Source: a bacterium
Lineage (GTDB): Bacteria > Cyanobacteriota > Vampirovibrionia > Vampirovibrionales > Vampirovibrionaceae
Assembly (NCBI GenBank): GCA_030429585.1
Contig: JAUIEU010000001.1
Span: forward strand, 2,015,848 to 2,079,847
Reading direction: 5' to 3'
Length of the DNA: 64,000 nucleotides
The position numbers and the translations under genes were made by a program. The notes below the pieces were generated by a model. It had not been told where the DNA came from. It did not search any database and saw only the letters and a list, made by a program, of their open reading frames with translations. Positions 33,246 through 41,316 of this stretch are shown piece after piece (within the stretch, counting starts at the first letter, position 1; each line of letters begins with the position of its first letter).

Positions 33246-33315
33246 GGGGCTGGCGTCCCTATGTCGTGGCTATACTTCTTATAGTGTATCAAAACCACTA
33301 CGCTCATAAAAGGTG

Positions 33316-33975
33316 CTAAACCAAATGGGTTGCCTTGTCTTTTTTTAAGAAGGGTTTAACGTGTTTCCACACGTACCACGTGCCCAATACCAAAATCACA
33401 ACCGCAATAGCGGCATCAAATTTATGCCATAGGTGTTTAAATTCGGCTAAATTATCGCCAAAAATAATGCCTACATAGGTTAATCCGTAGCACCATCCCC
33501 AGCTGCCAATAAAGGTGTAGATGATAAACGGCCAAAAACGGGCGTTTAGCGCACCGGCGGGCAGGCTAATAAAGGTACGCACAATGGGTAGCATGCGGCA
33601 GATAAAAAAGGTAATATTGCCGTATTGTTGCACCCAACCTTTAGCGGCCGCCATTTCTTTAGGGCTAACCAGTAAAAACTTACCGTATTTATTGACAAAG
33701 GGTTCGCCACCCCATTGGCCTAGCCAATAGCTAGGCAGGCTGCCTAGTACGCAGCCAACGGCGCCAGCAAAGGCAGCCCAGTGCATGTTCATTTTGCCTT
33801 GCTGCACTAAAAACCCGGCGTACGGCATAATTAACTCGCTAGGCAGGGGGATGTTACAGCTTTCTATGGCCATCATTAGGGCCACGCCCGCGTAGCCAAA
33901 GCCATCAATGCCCCAGTGTACAAAGGCCATTAAAATGCCGATAATCCATTCCACTAGGTGTACAAGTTGTTCCAT
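33316..33975 (-). CDS. DedA-family membrane protein
   Basis: 219 residues, about five membrane segments. DedA (SNARE-associated/VTT) landmarks: the acidic residue in MAIESCNIPLPSELIMPYAG, GSLPSYWLGQWGG, and the RMLPIVRTFISLPAG motif with essential arginines. Members help recycle undecaprenyl phosphate or flip phospholipids and maintain envelope homeostasis; which one applies here is unknown. It is next to phosphate transport genes on the same strand but separated by the barrel gene. Confidence 0.93.
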   Translation of the reverse strand: MEQLVHLVEWIIGILMAFVHWGIDGFGYAGVALMMAIESCNIPLPSELIMPYAGFLVQQGKMNMHWAAFAGAVGCVLGSLPSYWLGQWGGEPFVNKYGKFLLVSPKEMAAAKGWVQQYGNITFFICRMLPIVRTFISLPAGALNARFWPFIIYTFIGSWGWCYGLTYVGIIFGDNLAEFKHLWHKFDAAIAVVILVLGTWYVWKHVKPFLKKDKATHLV

Positions 33976-34051
33976 GCCGTTGGGCGCCTTATGGGTTGCT
34001 TAAGATGGCCCCACAGTATACCCGAAACCGACTTTGCTGGGCTTTTGCCCG

Positions 34052-34777
34052 TTATTGCACCGTTACATCACACTTAATAACAATGGCATGGTTAAGCCCG
34101 TCGTTGCGGGGGCCGCGCCGGTTGCTGTGGATGAGCATATAGCCCAGTGTGGTTTCCATGCCCACACGTTTGGCATTGGGCCGCCAATTTTTTTGCACAC
34201 CAATAAACACCCGGTTTTGGTTGTAGGCCCCTTGCGAAAATTTGTTATGGATTAGGTTGGTATGAAACTCATCGTACACGATGCCTGTCCATGTGGGTTT
34301 AATGGGGAAGGCGACCCCTAGGAGTTGTCGGTTTCGTAAAATAGGCGACCCTACCCCCGCAGCCTCAAACCAGCGTAGCTCGTTGCGCATACGGTACAGT
34401 AGCGTTAGGGGTGTTGTGCCCATAGGTAGTTCGGTATTGGTTTCTTGGTACACCCGGTGCTCGTCAAAGCGTTCTTCGTGGTATTTGGCCCACATATAGC
34501 CTGCGCGCCATTCCATGCTAATTTTATCGTTGTTAGGCCAATGGAAAGCCACCGATGGCCGCAGCATGGTGAGGTTGTAGTTGCTTAGGGTTTGGTTCCA
34601 GCGCACCATGCCTTCTAGTTTGGCACTCCAGCGTTCGTGGGGCTGAATTTCTACGGTGACGGGCGCCCAAATCTGAAGATCCTGCTCCATATCCGCCTGT
34701 GCCGTGGCGGGGCATAGCACGAGAAGGCCGGCAGTAAGCAGCGCAAGGCCAATAGTGGTGAGAAGGCGGCGTGTCAT
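34052..34777 (-). CDS. DUF2490-like outer membrane barrel protein
   Basis: About 241 residues. Signal peptide LLTTIGLALLTAGLLVLCPATAQA/D is followed by alternating amphipathic strands: WAPVTVEIQPHERWSAKLEGMVRWNQ, LRPSVAFHW, MEWRAGYMWAKY, YRMRNELRWFEAAG, and a C-terminal VVxK-type strand. The DLQIWAPVTVE and YRMRNELR patterns fit DUF2490, predicted small outer-membrane barrels. Start at ATG 34777, placing the gene after the phosphate transporter stop; a start at 34918 would read through an unrelated overlap. The gene order pit-barrel suggests a shared transcript. Confidence 0.72.
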   Translation of the reverse strand: MTRRLLTTIGLALLTAGLLVLCPATAQADMEQDLQIWAPVTVEIQPHERWSAKLEGMVRWNQTLSNYNLTMLRPSVAFHWPNNDKISMEWRAGYMWAKYHEERFDEHRVYQETNTELPMGTTPLTLLYRMRNELRWFEAAGVGSPILRNRQLLGVAFPIKPTWTGIVYDEFHTNLIHNKFSQGAYNQNRVFIGVQKNWRPNAKRVGMETTLGYMLIHSNRRGPRNDGLNHAIVIKCDVTVQ

Positions 34778-34806
34778 CCCTGGTATTGTATCGCTTAAAG
34801 CTGGGC

Positions 34807-35823
34807 TTATAAGTCCCCTTGAACCAGGCGCAGTACCCACATCAGCCCACCAGAAAGCAGGAAGGTAACCGGAATGGTTAGCACCCATGCCCAAACAATG
34901 GTGCCCACAATGCCCCATTTAACGGCGCTTAGGCGTTTGGTGGCCCCAACCCCCATAATAGAAGATGAAATAACGTGGGTGGTGCTTAGCGGAATACCCA
35001 ATTTGCTGGCGCCCATAATAATAAAGGCGCTGGTGGTTTCTGCGGCAAAGCCGTGGATGGGTTGGAGCTTAATCATCTTACTGCCCAGCGTGCGGATAAT
35101 TTTCCAGCCGCCGTTTAGGGTTCCAAAGCCCATGGCAATGGCGCAGGCTAAAATAACCCATAAGGGCACGTGGAATTCCGTGCTGGGATAGTAAGTTGCT
35201 AAGGCCAGTGCAATAATCCCCATGGATTTTTGGGCATCGTTGTGGCCATGGCTTAGGGCCATAATGCCAGCAGATACAATTTGAAGTTTGCCAAACACTC
35301 GGTTAATGCGATGCACGGTAAATTTAAATACCACCCACGTTAGTAGGCCCATTAATAAAAAGCCAACGGCAAATCCGGCTGCGGGGCTGGCAAACATAGG
35401 GGTGACGATTTTATTAATAAATTTATCCCAGTGTACCCAGCTAACGCCTTGCCAGTTATTGGCACTAAAGCAAGTGGCCCCAAGCAAGCTACCAATTAGC
35501 GCATGAGATGAGCTGGACGGTAGGCCCCACCACCATGTGGCCAAGTTCCAAATAATGGCACCAATTAGGGCACAGGCCACCATTTCCATGCTTACTAGGT
35601 TAATATCTACCAAGCCTTTACCAATCGTGGCAGCTACTTCGGTGCCCATTAGGGCGCCAATAAAGTTAAGCACAGCCCCGTATAGCACGGCAGTGCGAGG
35701 GGTGAGTACTTTGGTACTAACCACCGTGGCAATGGCATTGGCGGCATCGTGGAAACCATTGATATAATCAAAGGCTAGCGCCAAAAAAATGATGATGAGT
35801 AGTAATAAAAAACCGTCAGGCAT
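34807..35823 (-). CDS. pit: Low-affinity inorganic phosphate transporter (Pit/PNaS)
   Basis: 338 residues with about ten membrane helices. The two inverted Pit signature repeats are present: DYINGFHDAANAIATVVST near the N-terminus and GHNDAQKSMGII near residue 200, plus GLPSSSSHALIGSL and GIPLSTTHVISSSIMGVG. It carries phosphate (as metal-phosphate in bacteria) with protons or sodium. The DUF47 gene lies 110 bases upstream on the same strand, the usual pairing in bacteria. Confidence 0.95.
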   Translation of the reverse strand: MPDGFLLLLIIIFLALAFDYINGFHDAANAIATVVSTKVLTPRTAVLYGAVLNFIGALMGTEVAATIGKGLVDINLVSMEMVACALIGAIIWNLATWWWGLPSSSSHALIGSLLGATCFSANNWQGVSWVHWDKFINKIVTPMFASPAAGFAVGFLLMGLLTWVVFKFTVHRINRVFGKLQIVSAGIMALSHGHNDAQKSMGIIALALATYYPSTEFHVPLWVILACAIAMGFGTLNGGWKIIRTLGSKMIKLQPIHGFAAETTSAFIIMGASKLGIPLSTTHVISSSIMGVGATKRLSAVKWGIVGTIVWAWVLTIPVTFLLSGGLMWVLRLVQGDL

Positions 35824-35933
35824 GCGTTTTTATATTTTCTCCTGCCCGTTTAAAAAATTGGGATTGAGTGGGTAATAGGGCGTTGCAGATTTAACGCAGA
35901 AAATGCGAGCCATAGTGATTACTCAATCTTAAT

Positions 35934-36575
35934 TTAGCTATGTTTAAGCACAATACGCAACGCCACGTTAGATACGTCGCGGTAATAATCCGTCACGTCT
36001 TCCATCATTTCGTAAATATCTTTGCGGATAATGAGATCAGCGGTTAGTTCTTCAGAGCGAAAAATACTGTCGATCATTTCGCCAAGCAGGTCATCGCCGC
36101 GGTCTTCTTGCTCGTGGATAATGCCAACCAGTCGGTTCATCTCGTTTAGGTTGGGTGATTTGCGCAGGCGGGCCATTACCTCGGTTAGGGTGTCCGCTTG
36201 GCGGGTCATAGCGTCTACCATTTTACTTAGGTGTTCTCGTTGAATATTGGCGGGCTTGGCCATTAAACGGCTAGTAATTTTATCCACTAGCTTAGGAATG
36301 GTGTATAAGGTGGTGGCAAATTCTTGCAGGTCTTCGCGGTCAAAGGGGGTTACAAAGGTACGGCATACTTCTAGGTTCATGCGGGTTAACGTGCCTTTGG
36401 CTTGGGTTTTGGCCTCTTTAATAGCGCCGGCGGTTGTTTGGCGCTGGCTGGTATCTTGGGTATGGATAAGGGTGGCCAGCTGATGCACACTCTTGTTGGC
36501 ACTGTCGGCCAAGTCATCCAGCATGGTGTAAAACTTATCTTCTTTGGGGAGGAGATTGCTTAATAGTTGCAGCAT
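35934..36575 (-). CDS. DUF47/PhoU-like Pit accessory protein
   Basis: 213 residues, all helical. Starts at ATG 36575 with MLQLLSNLLPKEDKFY, the typical DUF47 beginning; an upstream TTG at 36644 is less likely. PhoU-like metal-binding motifs are EDRGDDLLGE and the later acidic DIYEMMEDVTDYYRD. DUF47 proteins sit next to Pit transporters and are thought to regulate them. The gene comes directly before pit on the same strand, as expected. Confidence 0.9.
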   Translation of the reverse strand: MLQLLSNLLPKEDKFYTMLDDLADSANKSVHQLATLIHTQDTSQRQTTAGAIKEAKTQAKGTLTRMNLEVCRTFVTPFDREDLQEFATTLYTIPKLVDKITSRLMAKPANIQREHLSKMVDAMTRQADTLTEVMARLRKSPNLNEMNRLVGIIHEQEDRGDDLLGEMIDSIFRSEELTADLIIRKDIYEMMEDVTDYYRDVSNVALRIVLKHS

Positions 36576-36785
36576 GTGTAGAGTAATCCGTTTAAAAAAT
36601 TTGCTTAGAAATGAAACTGTAGGATCAATGCCTGCCAAAATCAATGAAAAACCGCCGATGTCATGGGGATGTCACATAATAGGGTGCTACCGGGGCACCT
36701 AGGGCTTTGGCGCAGTAAGTGCTGTGTTTGGGCTGTGTTCTCGCTAAAATAGCAGTATCCCCTTAGTTTTTAGGATGAATACCCC

Positions 36786-38264
36786 ATGTCTACGGCCACG
36801 GCTAACCCGTTGTTAAGCGCTACCCAGCTATCTGAAAAAATTCAGCAAGGCGAAACCACTGCCACACAGCTTACCCAAGCTGCTTTAGCGGCCATTAAAG
36901 AAAAAGATGGCGAGTATAACAGCGTGCTAGCCACCACCGAAGACCTTGCCCTTAAAACCGCCGACGCGGTTGATGCTAAGGCAAAAACAGGCGATACATT
37001 GCCATTGCTGGCGGGTGTGCCTATTGCGGTAAAAGATAATATTAATGTGGCGGGCTATGCTACTACCTGCGCCAGTAAAATTTTAGAAGGCTTTGCCAGC
37101 CCCTATAACGCCACCGTGGTAGATAAATTACTGGCTAACCACATGCCGATTGTTGGTAAAACCAACCTAGATGAATTTGCCATGGGCAGTAGTAACGAAA
37201 ACAGTGCCTATGGGCCCGTTAAAAACCCGGTAAACCCAGAGTATGTGCCCGGTGGCAGTAGTGGTGGTAGTGCCGCTACCGTTGCCGCAGGCTTTGTGGC
37301 CGCTAGTTTAGGTAGCGATACCGGCGGCAGCGTGCGCCAACCGGCCAGCCTGTGTGGCTTGGTTGGGCTAAAGCCAACCTATGGCACCGTTTCTCGTTAT
37401 GGCTTAGTGGCGTTTGGTAGCAGCTTAGACCAAGTGAGCCCTTTTACCACCACGGTTAAAGATGCAGCGGCAGTCTATCAGGTTATTCGTGGGGTGGATG
37501 CCAATGACGCGACGATGCGCCCGGATACCCCAACCACCGATTATTTAGCTGAGCTGGCTGCCATGGCCGGCAAAGATTTAAGCGACGTTACCATTGGCGT
37601 GCTGCAAGAACTCGACGGCGAGCATGGCCAAAGCAAAGGCGCTATAGCACCGGATGTGCAATCCGCCATGACCCGTGCCATTGAGACCTTTAAATCCTTA
37701 GGCGCTACGATTAAGACGGTATCCATTCCCTCTGTGGCGTATGCGGTGCCCGCTTACTATATTTTAGCTACCGCCGAGGCCAGCTCTAATTTGGGCCGGT
37801 ATGACGGCATCCGCTATGGGGCCCGCAAGCAAGCCGATACCTTGCACCCTACCTATAAAAAAACCCGTAGCGAAGGCTTTGGTGCCGAAGTGAAACGCCG
37901 CATTATGCTAGGGACGTTTTGCTTAAGTGCTGGCTACTACGATGCCTTTTACGGTAAAGCCCAGCAGGCTCGCCGCCTAATGACGAAAGAATTTGTAGAT
38001 ACCTTTGGCGGCGGTGTGGATGCGATTATTTGTCCAACCTCGCCAACGACGGCCTTTAAATTAGGCGAAAAATGCGATGACCCCGTGGCCATGTACCTCA
38101 GCGATATTGCCACCATCCCGGCTAATTTGGCGGGCATCCCGGCCATGAGTATCCCGAATGGTACGGATGCTAACGGTCTGCCCATTGGGTTGCAATTGCT
38201 CGGTACCCACCTGTCAGAATCTACCTTGTTCCGTATTGCCCAAGCTTATGAGCAAGCCGATTAA
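36786..38264 (+). CDS. gatA: Glutamyl-tRNA(Gln)/Asp-tRNA(Asn) amidotransferase subunit A
   Basis: Amidase subunit that frees ammonia from glutamine for transamidation of misacylated tRNA. 492 residues. Ser-cis-Ser-Lys triad is intact: Lys in IAVKDNI, cis-Ser in GGSSGGSAA, nucleophilic Ser in GSDTGGSVRQPAS. GatA-specific NLDEFAMGSSNENSAYG and AYYILATAEASSNLGRYDG. gatC and gatB are elsewhere. A CCCCTTAG/TTTTAGGATGAAT stretch lies just upstream; the start is ATG 36786. It overlaps the convergent orphan gene by four bases. Confidence 0.97.
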   Translation: MSTATANPLLSATQLSEKIQQGETTATQLTQAALAAIKEKDGEYNSVLATTEDLALKTADAVDAKAKTGDTLPLLAGVPIAVKDNINVAGYATTCASKILEGFASPYNATVVDKLLANHMPIVGKTNLDEFAMGSSNENSAYGPVKNPVNPEYVPGGSSGGSAATVAAGFVAASLGSDTGGSVRQPASLCGLVGLKPTYGTVSRYGLVAFGSSLDQVSPFTTTVKDAAAVYQVIRGVDANDATMRPDTPTTDYLAELAAMAGKDLSDVTIGVLQELDGEHGQSKGAIAPDVQSAMTRAIETFKSLGATIKTVSIPSVAYAVPAYYILATAEASSNLGRYDGIRYGARKQADTLHPTYKKTRSEGFGAEVKRRIMLGTFCLSAGYYDAFYGKAQQARRLMTKEFVDTFGGGVDAIICPTSPTTAFKLGEKCDDPVAMYLSDIATIPANLAGIPAMSIPNGTDANGLPIGLQLLGTHLSESTLFRIAQAYEQAD

Positions 38265-38815
38265 CCTTTTTCTTGTAATACTTTTCTAGAGCTTTTTTCA
38301 TGTTCAGCTTGTTGTAATTTTTTTAGCTTTTCAAAGGCGTCCTCAAATGCTTGGTCTAATTTACCGTCCTCTAATAATCTTTCTGCTTTATCAATATCGA
38401 GAATGGTAATAGAAGGATAGCCTGGTTGGGATAGTTTTAAATTCTCGTCGTTATCAATAGAAAAGTGATACGTTGCTTCTCTTTTTGGAGTACTGTTAAT
38501 AAGCCCTGCATTATTATTGAAATCTAATTCCATAGTGGCGGTAAAGTCTCTATCATCAAGACGTTGACCTGACTTTACTTCGATAATGTTTGTACCGATA
38601 GGACTTTTAAGACCAGTTGAGGCTACATATTCACCTCTTGCCTTATCGGTGTGTTCGGAGAAAGAGGATGTAGGGTTAGTATTTCGAAAATAAGTGGCAA
38701 CAATTTGTATGGCCAACATCTCATCGCGAGCGTCTTCAAATCTATTGTATGGAAGTTCACTGGTTGTTGCCTTCATTTTATAGGGGCCAAATGGCCCACC
38801 GGTTTGAATTGTCAT
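38261..38815 (-). CDS. Orphan acidic protein
   Basis: 184 residues, AT-rich, with no signal peptide. AGGGGGG lies nine bases before the ATG. Visible features are a charged helical start (RFEDARDEMLAIQIVATYF), a strand-rich middle (DDRDFTATMELDFNNN, EATYHFSIDND) and a Lys/Glu-rich helical end (EDAFEKLKKLQQAEHEKSS). No family recognised. Its upstream region matches that of the neighbouring 38982-39593 gene and partly that of the subtilase-like gene. A predicted cytoplasmic or non-classically secreted protein; function unknown. Confidence 0.6.
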   Translation of the reverse strand: MTIQTGGPFGPYKMKATTSELPYNRFEDARDEMLAIQIVATYFRNTNPTSSFSEHTDKARGEYVASTGLKSPIGTNIIEVKSGQRLDDRDFTATMELDFNNNAGLINSTPKREATYHFSIDNDENLKLSQPGYPSITILDIDKAERLLEDGKLDQAFEDAFEKLKKLQQAEHEKSSRKVLQEKG

Positions 38816-38868
38816 GTACTATTTCCCCCCTAGAAAATTAAGTTTGTATGCCTAGATAGGATTATATA

Positions 38869-38911
38869 AAACCAATAAAAATCGTTTTTAGAACCTTTTG
38901 TAAATATATTT
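38869..38911 (-). promoter_or_regulatory. Shared promoter-like block (copy 2)
   Basis: On the minus strand it reads ATATTTACAAAAGG, then AAAA, then TTTTTATTG and TTTTATATAAT, ending about 50 bases before the ATG of the 38815 gene. Without gaps about 32 of 43 positions match the block at 39663-39705. TATAAT at the gene-proximal end may be a -10 box; no consensus -35 is present. Confidence 0.5.
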
Positions 38912-38981
38912 GGTGATAATTAATAATGCTTAAATGCTTTTTACGGACAGGTATTGTTAAAGCAGAATGGATACTACCTTG

Positions 38982-39593
38982 TTAATTATCAATTGACGTG
39001 ATTTCAGGTAAAGGTTGTATTTTTTGTTTGGCGTTGTTTAGTAATTTTTTACCTTGGTTAACAAGCTGTTTCCCTTTAGCAATATAGGCGTTCCCTTCAT
39101 TTTCATATTGTTGAGCTTCTTTTAACTGTTCTTTAGCCCTTTCATCTAGTACGGAAGCATCAGCTGTAGCCCTATTGGCGATATCTGCTGTAAGCATTGC
39201 TCTTTGTTTGTATAGGTTTATTAACGTTTCACCTCCATTTTGTTTCGCCTCTTCTTCACAGGCTTGGTTAGATTTCCGTGCTGATAATTCACGGTTATGC
39301 ATTGCTAATACTCGTTTACTATTCGCTTTGCGTTGATTTTCTTTGGCCAAGTTTTTGAGCGTTTTAGCCGCTCCTAATAATTCTTTTCCATGTTGAATAA
39401 GTTCCTGTCCTTGCTGAATAAGCTTTTCACCACGGTTGCTTGCCGCGCTAAAGTTAAATTCAATAGTGACGTTATCTGCTTTGTTAATGGTGCCAAACGA
39501 AGGTGCTTCTGATAATTTAGATTTAGAGGGTGTAGAATTTGTTGCGGTATATGTTTGGTTAAATAGTTTAACGGAGTGGCTATGAACAGTCAT
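38982..39593 (-). CDS. Orphan coiled-coil protein
   Basis: 203 residues, AT-rich, no signal peptide. The first 45 residues are polar, Ser/Thr-rich; the rest is long helices with a pseudo-repeat GxxLIQQGQELIQHGKELLG and, near the end, AYIAKGKQLVNQGKKLLNNA, spaced as two arms of a possible antiparallel coiled coil. AAGGGAA precedes the ATG. No family recognised. The amphipathic (G/L)xxLxxxGKxLLxxA pattern resembles apolipoprotein- or late-embryogenesis-like helices. It shares a promoter-like block with the adjacent 38815 gene. Confidence 0.6.
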   Translation of the reverse strand: MTVHSHSVKLFNQTYTATNSTPSKSKLSEAPSFGTINKADNVTIEFNFSAASNRGEKLIQQGQELIQHGKELLGAAKTLKNLAKENQRKANSKRVLAMHNRELSARKSNQACEEEAKQNGGETLINLYKQRAMLTADIANRATADASVLDERAKEQLKEAQQYENEGNAYIAKGKQLVNQGKKLLNNAKQKIQPLPEITSIDN

Positions 39594-39662
39594 AATAATT
39601 CCCTTGAATAAGTTGAGTAGGAATATATGGGAGAGAGAAGATATAATTTAGGATAACTGTAT

Positions 39663-39705
39663 AAAAACAGATAAATTGCTTTTGAGACCTTTTGTAAATG
39701 TATTT
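39663..39705 (-). promoter_or_regulatory. Shared promoter-like block (copy 3)
   Basis: Minus-strand ACATTTACAAAAGG, then AAAA and TTTTTATAC, ending 70 bases before the ATG of the coiled-coil gene. The TTTACAAAAGG word is identical to copy 2, and the TTTTTATA word resembles both other copies. Confidence 0.5.
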
Positions 39706-39820
39706 AATAGCTTATGGGGTATTAAAAGGGTTTTGATAGACCTGAAAAAAGCCTTGGGTAGGTAGATGGATGCTGGCCGATGTTGGGGGTGGGGCCGTCA
39801 TCGGAAAGTTTACAAACTAC

Positions 39821-39875
39821 TTGCAAATCATTCTCAATAAGGTATACTAATATTGTTGCGAATGATTCTCAATTA
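39821..39875 (+). promoter_or_regulatory. Promoter flanked by two Fur/Zur-like boxes
   Basis: TTGCAA (39821-39826) and TATACT (39843-39848) are 16 bases apart, a good sigma-70 promoter. Two 20-base direct repeats, at 39821-39840 and 39856-39875, agree at 17 of 20 positions around the core AAT(C/G)ATTCTCAAT; the first covers the -35 and spacer, the second the start site. The core resembles AATGATTCTCATT, a common form of Fur boxes (Zur boxes look alike). Repression by a metal-loaded Fur-family protein is the natural reading. Confidence 0.6.
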
Positions 39876-40010
39876 ATGAGATTGACGATTATCTTGCAAC
39901 ACCGCAGAGACAAGTCCTTCCTTAAAATGGGCGGCCTGCCTACGTGGCAGTGGGCGCCCGTGTACAGACACTTCCCACGCATCGGTGATTTTTTTGCCGG
40001 TGCGTTTTTA
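39855..40010 (+). ncRNA. Short terminated transcript: sRNA or attenuated leader
   Basis: From the promoter above, a transcript of about 155 nt would contain a two-part hairpin at 39929-39959 (GGGCG/CGCCC enclosing CTGCC/GGCAG) and end at the terminator at 39977-40010. It has no convincing small open frame with a ribosome site. It could be a metal-responsive small RNA or a leader that attenuates the MTA phosphorylase gene starting 73 bases after the T-run. No known riboswitch class was recognised. Confidence 0.45.
39977..40010 (+). terminator. Rho-independent terminator upstream of the MTAP gene
   Basis: CGCATCGG (39978-39985) pairs with CCGGTGCG (39997-40004) with one wobble, extended by an A-T pair, and is followed by TTTTTATT. 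It is intergenic and points toward the MTA phosphorylase gene, so it must be read through or bypassed if that gene uses the upstream promoter. Confidence 0.75.
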
Positions 40011-40082
40011 TTGGTTGCAGTGGGGGTTCCTTTACCCTACCGTAAGGGGGCTATTTTTTGTAAACGTAGGAAGCGAATAACG

Positions 40083-40913
40083 ATGCCCGCCTTTGAATTT
40101 GATAAAACGAACCCTGGTGAACGCCTGGCTGAAATTGGTGTGTTTGGTGGCAGTGGGTTTTACCACCTGCTAGAAAATGCCGAGAGCCACTCCATTGATA
40201 CCCCGTATGGCTGCCCCAGCTCGCCGGTGATGATTGGTACGATTGGCGGCAAAAAAGTGGCTTTCTTGCCCCGCCACGGAGAAAAGCATACCCTACCGCC
40301 CCATAAAATTAACTTTCGGGCCAATGTGTGGGCCTTTAAATCCTTGGGTATTACCCGTGTTATTAGCCCTTGTGCGGCGGGTAGCCTGCAAAAAGATGTG
40401 GCCCCAGGGCACTTTGTTTTTTGCGACCAATATGTTGACCGTACCAGTGGCCGTGCGGATACCTTTTATGATGGCCCCCGTACTACCCATGTGAGTGCTG
40501 CGGACCCGTTTTGCGATGATATGCGCAAGGTGGCCATTGCCTCCGCTAAAGACCTTGGTATCCCACACCACGAAACCGGCACGGTCGTGGTGATTCAGGG
40601 CCCACGGTTTAGCACACGGGCAGAAAGCCAGTGGTTTAACCAAATGGGCTGGGGCGTGATTAACATGACCCAATACCCAGAAGTTCACTTGGTAAAAGAA
40701 CTGGAAATGGCCAGCCTAAGCATTGCCCTAATTACCGATTATGATTGTGGTGTGGATGGTGTGCCGCCAGTAAGCCACGAGCAAGTGGTAAAAGTATTTA
40801 CGGAAAACAACCAAAAGCTAAAAGACTTGCTGATTAAGCTAATCACCGACCTGCCTAGCGATACGATGGCATCGGGCAACACCCATGTGTTAGATTCGGC
40901 GCGTCATAGCTAA
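40083..40913 (+). CDS. mtnP: S-methyl-5'-thioadenosine phosphorylase
   Basis: Splits methylthioadenosine into adenine and methylthioribose-1-phosphate in methionine salvage. 276 residues, normal. PNP family 2 motifs: IGVFGGSGFYHLL near residue 18, FLPRHGEKHTLPPHKINFRAN, ISPCAAGSLQKDVAPG, VVVIQGPRFSTRAES and WGVINMTQYPEVHLVKELEM, ALITDYDCG. The adenine-recognising Asp region (TDYDC) is intact, fitting MTAP better than inosine-type enzymes. The start is ATG 40083 with AGGAAG upstream; the open frame continues to 39780 but that part holds the promoter and terminator. Confidence 0.93.
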   Translation: MPAFEFDKTNPGERLAEIGVFGGSGFYHLLENAESHSIDTPYGCPSSPVMIGTIGGKKVAFLPRHGEKHTLPPHKINFRANVWAFKSLGITRVISPCAAGSLQKDVAPGHFVFCDQYVDRTSGRADTFYDGPRTTHVSAADPFCDDMRKVAIASAKDLGIPHHETGTVVVIQGPRFSTRAESQWFNQMGWGVINMTQYPEVHLVKELEMASLSIALITDYDCGVDGVPPVSHEQVVKVFTENNQKLKDLLIKLITDLPSDTMASGNTHVLDSARHS

Positions 40914-40948
40914 GCGGCAAACGTTTTAAACTGTAAGGAATCCTTGTG

Positions 40949-41209
40949 ATGAATCCAGCACAATTGGGCTATGCCATCGTTCAATTTTTAGAGTTATTGA
41001 AATACCTGATTATTTTTCGGTGCGTGCTTACGTTTTTCCCGGCCTTAAACTGGGATCAACAGCCTTGGCTGGCAGTGCGCAGTGCAACGGACCCCTTATT
41101 ACAGCCTTTCCGCAACTTACTGCCCCCTATGGGCGGTATGGATTTATCCCCTATCCTTCTGTTTTTTGCCCTGGGCATATTACAGGGCTTAGTGGCAGGC
41201 TTGTTTTAA
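40949..41209 (+). CDS. yggT: YggT-family membrane protein
   Basis: 86 residues with two hydrophobic segments and the YggT signature: LIIFRCVLTFFPALNW...SATDPLLQPFRNLLPPMGGMDLSPILLFFALGILQ. YggT proteins occur widely in bacteria and plastids and affect nucleoid or thylakoid/division organisation; the exact biochemical role is unknown. TAAGGA lies about ten bases before GTG 40946/ATG 40949. It follows the MTA phosphorylase gene by 35 bases and is probably cotranscribed with it. Confidence 0.85.
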   Translation: MNPAQLGYAIVQFLELLKYLIIFRCVLTFFPALNWDQQPWLAVRSATDPLLQPFRNLLPPMGGMDLSPILLFFALGILQGLVAGLF

Positions 41210-41243
41210 ATAGCTCGATTTATCCTAGCTATGTTAAAAGTAC

Positions 41244-41280
41244 AAAAAACGCCCCTTGGTTATCCAAGTGGGCGTTTTTG
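41244..41280. terminator. Bidirectional terminator ending yggT and the spc operon
   Basis: A strong hairpin (AACGCCC and CTTGG paired with CCAAG and GGGCGTT) has an A-run on its left and a T-run on its right, so it can stop transcription from both sides. It lies between yggT (+) and rplR (-). Confidence 0.85.
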
Positions 41281-41316
41281 CATAATGATTAAGAAAGGAA
41301 AGGGTTTAGGGTAATC

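Noticed and set aside
39780..40082. N-terminal extension of the MTA phosphorylase frame
   Set aside because: The stretch contains a promoter, Fur-like boxes and a terminator; the protein family starts at ATG 40083 with its own Shine-Dalgarno.
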